DNA of 64,000 nucleotides from the NCBI RefSeq assembly GCF_958298935.1, contig NC_084923.1:30162501-30226500 (forward strand). The letters run 5' to 3'. This DNA comes from Phragmites australis. Lineage: Eukaryota > Streptophyta > Magnoliopsida > Poales > Poaceae. Positions 44,102 to 53,958 of the stretch are shown here, piece after piece (the stretch's first letter is position 1; every line of letters begins with the position of its first letter). Both the position numbers and the translations under genes were made by a program. The notes under the pieces were generated by a model that saw only the letters and a program-made list of their open reading frames with translations, did no database searches and was not told the origin of the DNA.

Positions 44102-47100
44102 ATGGACCCGAGGAGCGGCTTCTGCCCGGCCACGAGGACGTTCTGCAGCCTGCGCCCGCCGAACCCACTCCCGCCGGAGCACGTACCATTCTCCTTCCCG
44201 TCCTTCGCCTTGTCCCGCTTCCCCTCGCCGCTCCCCGCGCACCCAGCCTTCGTTGACTCGTCCACCGGCGCCACGCTATCGTTCCCGGTGCTCCTCTCCC
44301 GCGTCCGCTCCCTCGCTGCGGCCCTGCGCAGCACTGTTGTTGTCGCTAAGGGCGATGTCGTGCTCGTCCTCGCGCCGACTCGCCTGGACATCCCCGTGAT
44401 CTACCTCGCGGTGATGTCCATCGGAGCCATCGTCTCCCCGGTCAACCCGTTGTCCACCGCCGCCGACGTCGCCCGCGCCGTCGGCCTATGCAACCCATCC
44501 ATCGTCTTCGCCACCGCCGCCACCGTCGCTAAGGTCCCCACAGTAGGGAAGTTGACCATCATTCTGCTCGAGTCGCCGCAGTTCCAGTCCTTTCTTCACG
44601 GCCAAGATCCGTCGCAGGACGGGCCACCTGTGGAGGTGCGGCAGTCCGACGTGGCGGCAATCGGCTACTCGTCCGGAACGACCGGGCGAACGAAGGCGGT
44701 GGCGCAATCGCACAGGCGTATCATCGCGTCGGCGCTCCAGATCGGCGCGGCGCGGCCGCGAACGCCCAGCGGCACCGTGGTCACGCTCCTTGGAGTGCCT
44801 ATGTTCAACTCGTACGGCCTCAACATGCTGATGCGCGGGGTCCTGATGGCCGAGACGACGGTCGTGATTACCGCGCCCCGCGGTGGCGTGGCGGGTGTGA
44901 TGGCGGCGGCCGCGAGGTGCAGAGCCACGCAGATGTTCGTGGCGCCGCCGGTGGTGGTTGCCATGGCGCGGGGAGGCGTTGGCCCGGAGGGGTTCCCGGA
45001 TCTCGTCCGGGTCGACTGTGGCGGTGCGCCGCTGAGCACTGCAGCGGCGTCAGCGTTCCACGAAAGGTTTCCTGACATAGATCTGTCCTTGGTAAGTACG
45101 TACGCTCTGCCTTGCAAAACGACGTCTGTGGCATTAATTTTTCATAGAAAATAGCACTCCTCGCCATAAGGTCACATGCATGCTCGCTTCTTTGCATTCT
45201 GCACACGAGAACCGTGAAGCTATCGAAAATTGCAAATCAGAATCCATAGCTGTGGTTTTCCATTGGCCTCTGACGGCTTAACCATGGTTAGTACCCATTG
45301 TGTGTTGCCGCAGGCCAGCAACATTATCTCGTGGTCAGCATGTGTCCTGCCTGTCAATGTTTCCTGAAAGCTGAATGCTTTTCTAGTGAGACAGAGTGGT
45401 TGCAAATGTAAAGTGATTCGGGACTGGGGAGGTGTACTGAAAAATTATTTATACATAACACATGCGAGTTATGTTAGTATTGTAATCACAACTACTTTCA
45501 TTTTATTATATTTGTTAAAATTATATTAGCACACACAAGTATTTTCAACGAATTATTAGCAGATGTGTGATAGAAGGCTCGTTCACGAGTGTGTGAGTAT
45601 GACATGTGTGTGGTGATGTGTGCGTGTGTGTTATTTTGGTAACCGTAAAAGAAAAAATAATGTTGGCACATAATTGGAAAAGGAAATCATTCAAGGGTCT
45701 GTATTGGGTATTGCGCTGATGTCTAACACAATAAGTAGAAACCGAATACATAAAGTACCCACTTCAACCACAGTTAAGGGACAGCTTAGAATCATTGTTA
45801 TGAAAAGCTTTGTCATCGTAAAGATCACATATAATCTTGAATAATTTATCAAACCAGGGAGTATTCGATTGTTCACGGTTTATTTAAAAAGTATTTATAA
45901 ATTTAAGCATGTAAATGCAGGAGTAGTTAACTGAAATATCTATATATTTCGCAGGGCCTTTTAAGCTGTATAAACCATCACACAACGTAATCTGATGCCC
46001 CAAATATTTCCCATCAATTGTGCGACTGGATGAATCATTGGTCGCTTCAAATCTAGTTGGTTCAAGCTGCTTTGATTTCTCTAGGTCAGGGGCTTATCTG
46101 ATTTAGATGTAATCCCATGGTTTGCCTTATGTATGTATAGATTGAACATATGAAAATGATACAAATATGGGTTTTAAAAAAAATACTCAAGTTTCAGTTA
46201 ATCTGCTAGTATCCAAATGACCCTTATATGTGACGTGAGAAGAAAAAAAATCATTGTTCCTTTACTTTAACTAACTGAACATGTAGTTCCTTTGGAAACC
46301 AAAAAATGTGCATTTCTGAATAATTTCTCTACTTACGGTAAATTTGTGGTTGCAATGATGTGCTTTATTGTATATTATAGTTAGTTAGTGGAAGGTTTAT
46401 CAATTCCGGTAACATTTTGCTGATACAGGTTCAAAAATAAAAGATATATTAATTAAGAGAGGCTTGATAACTAGAAATTAATGGGATGTAGAGGCCGGGA
46501 TATGTTACATATTCCATTATCAAAAAATAAATTAATAGGTTGCTTTGAAATGCCATGTATAGTTGTTAGCATTTCCATGCCTCTGCTATGGTGTAGTATT
46601 ATGTTAGGCACTTATTACAATAAGTACGGTATTTTCGGTCTAGTATTTATTTTTGCTTTGGGTGTTGTGTCCTAGGTTCCTAGCCCTAGACATGATCTGT
46701 TGTGGGGTTGTAGTTCTAGACTTGGTTGTTTGATATGTGTATCAAGCATTATTGCCTCTTTTATTATAGTTATGTTACTTACTATCATTTTCCATTTTCA
46801 TTAATGCTTCAACTTGCATGTCGTCCTTTAGTTGGTTCTGTTTATCTCTCCCTCTCAAGATGTACCCATAATCATGTGTTCAATGGATATTTGATAGTGT
46901 CTATACTACTTAGGCATTGGGCTCAACTGAGGGTGGCTTGATATCAAAGATGGTTAGCCGTCAAGAATGTCGTCGTGTAAAATCAACAGGTCGACTGTGT
47001 AGCGGTGTTCAAGCCAAGGTTGTTGACATTAGTAACGGTGGACTCTTATCGACAAATGAGCAAGGAGAGTTATTTATTCGAAGTCCAAGTGTCATGCTAG

Positions 47101-50100
47101 GTACTTTACTTATATCTGCAGTACATATCTTTTTATCTCTCTAGATTTTGAATTAAATGATGGAACCAGAAAGTGCCACATAACAGCATATTGTTCTTAA
47201 ACGCGATTAAGAACCAAGAAAAAAAATGCACTTAAACAAGGGCACTCTATCATCAATAGAACATACACTACTACAGAAACACAGATCTATGCCGGTTCAA
47301 AAATATTATCAATGCTGGTTTTTGAACCGACACTGATTATTCGGTACTGATAGTTATCAGTGCCGGGTTTGGAACCGACACAAAAACTTCTTTTCACTGC
47401 CAGTTGGAGGCTCCAACCGGTATTGAAAAGTTTCGGGAGCCCAAAAAAATAATCGAGCCGGCTCGAGAGCTGGCTCGGCTGCCGCTCCTCTCGCCGACCG
47501 ACGTGCCACCGCCGGCAGTGAACAGATCAACTATCTCATCATCCAAATCCATACAATCCATACAATCCGGCAGTGAATACATGAACTATCTCATCATCCA
47601 AATTCATACAAGAACAGATCAACTATCTCATCCTACAAATTCATACAATCAAATCCATACAATCAACAGATCCATTCATACAAACACATCTTCCTCCTTG
47701 TGATCGCTCTTCTTCTTCTCTGCGTCCACCTTCATGACATCGATCACTGCACAGACGCCACCACATCGCAGCATAAAAAACTGCCCCCCAAATCTTACCT
47801 CACAAAGTGAAAAAGAATAGGTTTTCTCACCATCGGCAAGGAGGCACGCACAGAGCGGGAGCTCCCTCCTAAACACCTCAATCTTGCCCCGCTCCTCCTT
47901 GAGCCGCCAGATGTAGGCGTCCATGTCCGACGCTAGTGTGTCCTTGGTCTGCCTCACGGCCTTGGAGACGAAGTACCCCAGATCTCGGCGCATCCTTGGT
48001 CTTCCACTCCAAGCCCCCACCAGAAGGAAGCGCAAATCGCTGCCTTAGAGAGAGAGAGAGGGAGGAGAGAGAGGCTGTGTGTGAGGAACCGTCCAAATAG
48101 TATTCTAATTAATCATCAGGAGGATCATTATTCATAATCACAACCTCGACGATTAACCAGAATACCATTCCGGTAGTCCCGGCACGTGTTTTGTGCCCAG
48201 GATCGGAACACATGCCTTCCAACTCAAATATCACAACACAGTTTAATAGAGAGCAAATAATTAAACTGGATTACCATTATTAAACATGCAACTGCTTCCA
48301 CAATTTACAACAAAAGAGGAACAACAACAACAACAACAACTATGCAGCGGAAGAAAAACCTATACAACAAAAGAGTATGGAGCCGTATGCCCTTAGGCTC
48401 CATACCAAAAGCGCCGGAGTTCGGAGTAGAAGGTGCTACTCATGCCCGCCACCCTGATCGGCAGGCACAAAGTAGCCGAACACTGCCTCTTCCTCGCCAA
48501 CCTGTGGACCTGAAAACAACTTAAGGGCAGCACCCCTTAGTACGAAGGTACTAGCAAGTCTTACATAGTATGAGTATATATATTCTCGACTCCAAGGATC
48601 ATGCATTTAAAGCTGTAGCAAGGATTAAGACATGTTTAAGTTCATTAAGCGGTAAGCAACCTAGACTCTAGGTGTAAGCAACTGACTTAACCAACCACCG
48701 ACTCAAACCCTGCCAACCAACTGATCAGAACAGATATATGAACAACAAGTGTATAAAAGCAAACCATTCCCACCAAAACACCAACCACATACCCACCAAA
48801 CCACCCCAATCCAACCATGCCACAACCCACATCGAAACTCTACGACCAAAACATGGTCGCTCGGTGGAGATAAGCGATAGCGATGCTCATGACCGAGAGC
48901 GCGGCAGTTCGAACTGATTATACACCCTGCAGGGGGATACTCCTGGACCCACACGACACAGGGACCATACGGCTTGTGCCACCCGCTAAGATGCACACAA
49001 GGGGGTACCCGTGACAACCTTTCCCAACCAGGCCCAACCATGTGGATCAACCATAGCTCGGCACGGCGGTATTAGAACTACTCCCCGAGCAAACTAATAC
49101 CGCTAAAAGCCCGGACTCAAACCGGACTCACACCGTCTATGACGAGGCCCACATGACCACGTCTGCGAAGGTAATCGGCTCGCCTACCATTATATCAGCA
49201 TGTGGTGAGTAAGGTATGTGCTAAAGCCGACTACACCGACGGTCGGTGCTTAACCGGTGCAAGCGGTCTACGGTGTCCGGGTTCCCTCCCCGAACTGCCT
49301 GAGGACTCCTCGTGAGCAGATGATACCCCTAACACCGCCCACACCTCGTCTCAACTCACCACTCACCAAACCGACTCATCATCAATACAACCATAAGTGT
49401 GAACAAGTAATAAGCCCTAGGCTCGCGACAACGGTGGACGCCGTCGTCGACTTCTACCGGAAAGCCTAAGTACCACTAAGCATAGCAAACTAAAATTAGA
49501 CCGCGACGACACCACTAGGCTCCTAGGAACAACACATGACACGTGACCGAAATGGGATAATGCATCGGCATAGGTTCTACCCAACTTGGTACTCGACACA
49601 TGCAATGTATACATAAGCGTAGATAACATATTAAATTTTCAAGTAGACACGGTGCAATATGAACGATGCTTGCCTTGCTGCCCTGGATCAGAAAGGTGGG
49701 ACGCCTCACGATCGCCCACGGCCTCCGGGATCAACGGATCGGCGTTCACTATAGAGAGCAACGCGTGCAATGTAATGAGCATGTATGAAATGCGACCATA
49801 TAAGAAAAATATGCTCCACAATACATGACAATATTTTTCCCAAATCACACTGTGCAAAATAAGAGTTTTCCCAGTGGTCTCACGATTTTCGAACATGGCA
49901 TTGACTACTTGTGCTTTAACTAAGCTGAAACACATTTAATCAATAGATAAATTCTCAGAACGTATTTAATGAGTTTCAACATTTTTAACATGTAGTTCAT
50001 ATTCCTATGAAGCCAACGCAACTAGTCTCATGAAGTTTGGAGTTCGTACAAATTAACTATGAATTTTACAAGATACCAGCTTCCAAAAAAGCCTGATAAC

Positions 50101-53100
50101 CGCCCTACGACCACTGCTACAGTGCTCGGGATACCGGGGTGATCAGTGCTCGGGGTACCCTGGATGAACCGTGCTCGGGTGCTCGGGGTGAACAGTATCC
50201 AAGGAGTACTCGATATGAACAGTGCTCGGGTGCTAGGTGAACAGTACCCGGAAGTGCTCGGGGTGAACCGTGCTCGGGTGCTCGGTGAACAGTACCCGGG
50301 AAGTGCTCGGGTGCTCGGGGTGAACCGTGCTCGGGTGCTCGGTGAACAGTACCAGGAGTGCTCGGAGGTGACTGTGCTCAGGTGCTCGGGGGTGAACAGT
50401 ACCCGGGGTGCTCGGGTGAACAGTACCCGGGAGTGCTCGGGGTGAACTGTGTGCTCGGAGTGACCGGGGTGAACAGTACCGGGGTGCTCGTGTGAACAGT
50501 ACTCGGGCGCTACAGTAAATCAGGCTGGTGCAACTTCAGAACAGCAGCCATTACGAAGGGAAAAACTGGGCTAAACTAACCTGGGAGTCTCTCTAAATCA
50601 AAAGTAAAAATGCCTAGAAGGATGTACAGGGTCTAGACTTTGCTCAACCGCTTAGCAATATGATTCCTAACTCAAATCCACATAAATCCTCATTTGTTCG
50701 CAGACTGAAGAACTTTAAGAACTTTGCCACCCTAGTTCCAGATTCAAGATCTATCCAACCAAAAATGAGCATACTTGCCATGGGAGCCTAGCAGACTCAC
50801 CCAAGGTCCTTTGCTGAGGTTGGTGACCGCCAGTTGAAGGAGGAAACGACGGAAAATGGCTTGGAGAAGAGAGGAAAAACTGCTTCTTCCTTGCTTCTCC
50901 AAAAGAACACCAAACAAGTTCAGAACCAGCTCGAATTCCTTCGGGGAAACTGAAAATGAATTGGATGAACGAGTAATCCTTGAGCTGGTGGTCACGTGAG
51001 TACCACATACGTACCTTTATCTTGCTCCCAGAGGTAGGGATCCAAAGGGAAAAAAAGGAGCCTAAGAGAGAGAGTGAGAGACAGCCAACTCCAACTTGCT
51101 TCATCAAAAAGCCTTATCTGGTGGAGTGGGTGAGTAGTACGTATGGGCAAGCTTTTTAGGGGGAGAGAGAGTGTTGTTGCCCACCTATAGAGAGATATTT
51201 TCCACCCAAGTGGGCCCCATTTACCTAGAGGAAAGTCCAGACTTGCTTCTAGCTCTTTTATTTCTCTTAGTTTTTCCTTCTCCCACCTCATTGATTCAAA
51301 GTGAGGTGCTCCAGTGACCCAAACTGGAACATGAAGCTGAAATTGCATGTTTTAGGATTAAAACACACAATTACGGATTTCAGGACGTGACACTGTGTGA
51401 AAGAGAGGTTCTGAGGATAAGTTTGAAGGAGCTGGAATGGAGGAGCGAAGGAGCTGAGGATAAGTTCGAGAGAGGGCTACGCGTGAGGATAAGTTCGAGA
51501 GAGCGAGCCAGCCGGACCTCGGGCACAAGCCAAAACCATATTACATAAAAAATTCGGATCCGGAAGAGTATCAGTGCCGGTATCAGTGCCGGTTTTTAAT
51601 ACTAACCGGCACTATCAGTTTACTTGGCATATTATAAATAGTATCAGTATCGATTTTTAGTTCCTCGGTCCTTGATCGCGGGCGGGGGTTTTAGAACCGC
51701 CACTGATACATCTTCTGTACCGGTTTCTTTGATCCGGCACTGAAAGTGGCAGCACTTATATGGTGTTCTGTAGTAGGGATACAATCAAGAACTCAGTAAA
51801 GACTTACAAGGAATATAAAGCTGAACAATATTTTCTATTTTTTATATCTAACACACACAAAATAAAACTTATTTCATATGACTTACAAAAACAGTTTACT
51901 CGGCATATTATAAATATTAAACGTTCCAAAGTAAATAAAGGAATACAATTCCAAGGCCAATTAATGTTCAGATTCAACGCTAGTATAATATATATTTCTA
52001 CAATAATGCCAAATTTCGATTACCATTAAACCTGCACAATAATTTTGGTTTATCCATTATTTTTTAATTAGTTGTCTTAGATAATTTGACATATTTTTAT
52101 GTCCTTATAAATTTTCAGTTATTTTTTAGTGTTAGTATGTCTTTGGGCATCATAAAACTTTATCTTGTGATCAAAAGCAAATTTTGTCACTTAAATTTCT
52201 AATATAATTAATCATTTTAATGGTATCCACAATTGTCCCATAACGCAATGTAGAATGCTAAATGAAAGTTTCAGCAATAGAGTTATCAGAAGACTATTTC
52301 CTAGATAACTTCACTTTATTAATTAAATATAAGAAAATATTTAAATTAATTATATTAAGCAAGAATATGTTGTAAAAATAATTCAAAGTAATTATTTATG
52401 ACCTTTTTATTCATGACAATGTTAATCATTTATCAATCATAGGGTATGTTGGTGGTAATGAGCCAAACATTCCTGCATTTGATTCTGATGGCTGGCTTAA
52501 AACCGGTGACCTTTGCTATTTTGATGAAGATGGATTCCTTTATATAATTGACAGGCTAAAGGAACTAATCAAGTACAAAGCATATCAGGTACTTAACAAG
52601 TTTCTTGTCATAGTTTAGTTTCGTTGTTCAATTAACATCAGTCCCCTAATATATGCAATCCTTCTATTTTGCACTTAGGTTGCACCAGCAGAGTTAGAAG
52701 ATGTTCTACATACGATCCCAGGGGTATTTGATGCAGCAGTTGTCCCGTATGTTTTCTTCAAATGAATAATTAATCAAACAATTTGACCAACAATTATGTT
52801 TAATGATCCATTTGAATAATATTTAGGTTACATAGTATTATTAGGAAATTACATTGCAGCATTTTCTTAGATTGTGTTGACATTTAAATATTGAAAAGTT
52901 AAATAACTACAAATATTTATATTATTTTAAGTGACAAGATGTCACCCTCTTCTTTGTGAATTTGTAGTTAGAAGAAAAAAATGTAGGATATAATCTCCAG
53001 ATCACTTATGCATAATCTCACTATCTGTATTAGTAGATATGCGAATACTATACAAGTTGAATGGCCTTTAGAATGCTTATTGTTACTGAAGTTTTAGTTA

Positions 53101-53498
53101 TACCTTACAAATTATCTGATTGAGATCCAAATCGATTCATCTATCTATAGGTACCCAGATGAAGAAGCAGGACAGATACCTATGGCATTTGTTGTAAGAC
53201 AAAAGGGGAGCAGTCTGACAGAAGACCAAGTAATGGAATTCGTGGCCAAACAGGTATATGCATATGCACGTACTACCTAATTTCTTGATCCGCATTAACA
53301 TATTGAATCAATAGTCAGATCACGCACAGCATGTTTACATATGCTAATTAAATTCTCTATTATTAGGTTGCCCCTTACAAGAAGATACGCAAAGTTGTCT
53401 GTGTTGATTCGATACCGCGGTTGCCATCTAGCAAGTTACTGAGGCGCAAACTGCTGAAGCTCGTGACGCTTCCTAAAAGTAGTAGCAGCCGGTTATAA
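44102..53498 (+). CDS. 4-coumarate:CoA-ligase-like acyl-CoA ligase, peroxisomal (six exons, 541 aa)
   Basis: ATP-dependent acyl-activating enzyme (acid + CoA + ATP to acyl-CoA). Exons by GT..AG sites: 44102-45091, 46914-47100, 52443-52588, 52679-52746, 53151-53253, 53367-53498. Phases join without a stop, giving 1626 nt. The first ATG (44102) gives a normal family length. Motifs: AMP-binding loop [12 protein letters not shown] (189-200); GSTE (333-336), the A5 box, preceded by A-L where the family has [10 protein letters not shown] (409-416) with the ATP-ribose Asp; [16 protein letters not shown] (427-442) hinge; C-terminal catalytic Lys in [11 protein letters not shown] (Lys521; the family usually has S-G-K). 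The last residues SRL form a peroxisome signal (PTS1). 4CL-like proteins of this type activate fatty-acid-like substrates such as jasmonate precursors; I infer that class, not the substrate. Intron 2 is 5.3 kb because of CACTA-3. A Pack-MULE sits in the promoter. Confidence 0.9.
45092..46913 (+). other. intron 1 of the CoA-ligase-like gene
   Basis: 1.8 kb from GTAAGT to TTAG. AT-rich, with a degenerate GT-repeat at 45588-45640. I see no transposon termini or other gene inside. Confidence 0.75.
47831..47993 (-). pseudogene. captured first-exon fragment of a NIGT1/HHO-type (GARP) transcription factor gene
   Basis: Within CACTA-3 the minus strand reads [19 protein letters not shown] and [13 protein letters not shown]. 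This matches the conserved N-terminal region of grass NIGT1/HHO proteins (typically a [18 protein letters not shown] segment followed by A-R-L-L-A-D). Directly after ...GCC GAT G comes GTGAGAAAAC (intron side from 47830 downward), a consensus splice donor at the place where the homologous exon is expected to end. The capture therefore kept the exon-intron junction, so it came from genomic DNA. The DNA-binding domain is absent, so the fragment cannot act as a transcription factor. The family call is by motif recall. Confidence 0.75.
48080..51392 (-). mobile_element. solo LTR nested in CACTA-3 (TSD CTGTG)
   Basis: 3313 bp starting TGTGAGGAACC and ending ACGTGACA, with CTGTG at 48075-48079 and 51393-51397. 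Read on the minus strand it begins TGTCACGTCCTGAAAT, the same start as the solo LTR at 53959 (TGTCACGTCCTAAATT). The bodies share a block around 48840-49260 versus 55840-56160 in opposite orientation. No gag or pol is present. Its family is a long-LTR Ty3 type by general appearance, not proven. Confidence 0.88.
50128..50515. repeat. gtgctcgggGTGAACAGTACCC-type minisatellite in the solo LTR
   Basis: About twenty variants of 'gtgctcgggg(t)gaac(a/c)gt' and 'agtacccgg' in tandem with a variable 18-35 bp period. Two alternating half-units (aacagtaccc and gtgctcggg) explain the irregular period. The open frame through it, with a repeating RARVLG, is not a gene. Confidence 0.85.
51779..52442 (+). 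other. remainder of intron 2
   Basis: AT-rich sequence between CACTA-3 and the exon 3 acceptor (ATAG at 52439-52442). One 89-codon frame (51760-52029) starts inside the transposon end and shows no motif. Treated as non-coding. Confidence 0.7.
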
Positions 53499-53958
53499 AA
53501 CATCGGCCACGGGAGATTGCAGCAATATTACCATGGCCCAATGGAACACGTACAGCCCTGTTGCCCCTTCCATTTTTACACGTTTTGGCGATTTTGGGAG
53601 TCCAGTGGAACACCACTGAAAACTTCAGATTATGATTTATGCCCAGTTACCGTTCTGTATTTGCTCGTAACTGAACTGGCATTCTGTCACATATACTCTG
53701 CATTGTTCTGTTTTCTGAAGTCGGACCAACGCACGGAGAACCATCGGTCCATTTTTATAAGCACCAATGAAATTTCTAGGTCTGCATACTGTTTCTCTTC
53801 GTAAAGAAATAAGAGTATTCACAACTGTCCGTTCAAAAAAAAATCACAACCTATGTCACGGCTGATGCCTGATCTTAGTGCGTAGTTATGGAAGACAGGA
53901 GGTTTAATCAACCTCCGGCCAGGGGCTATGATGGGGAGGGGCGACCCAAGGGAAAGAT
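53499..53958 (+). other. 3' flank / probable 3' UTR of the CoA-ligase-like gene
   Basis: About 460 bp between the stop codon and the next solo LTR. An AATAAG near 53805 is a possible weak poly(A) signal. The transcript end cannot be fixed from sequence, and the solo LTR could supply an alternative terminator. Confidence 0.5.

Larger units (their letters stand above)
47266..51778. mobile_element. CACTA-3: non-autonomous CACTA in intron 2 (TSD ATA)
   Basis: The left terminus CACTACTACAGAAACAC (47266 on) pairs with the right terminus ...TTCTGTAGTAGGG (to 51778; the last T of TAGTAGTG is mutated to G). The 3 bp ATA flanks both ends (47263-47265 and 51779-51781). Subterminal 'accgg(c/t)actgata' repeats occur at 47300-47430 and 51565-51750. 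Net of the nested solo LTR it is ~1.2 kb. It has no transposase and instead carries a host gene fragment. Confidence 0.9.

Noticed and set aside
45092..46913. Additional exons in intron 1 (e.g. a mini-exon restoring the Q-G-Y motif)
   Set aside because: I found no short in-frame segment with that motif and flanking AG/GT sites, so the two-exon junction stands as the simplest model.
50146..50445. 99-codon frame with repeating RARVLGV
   Set aside because: Pure minisatellite translation inside a solo LTR.
51760..52029. 89-codon plus-strand frame in intron 2
   Set aside because: It starts inside the CACTA-3 terminus, is AT-rich and has no motif.
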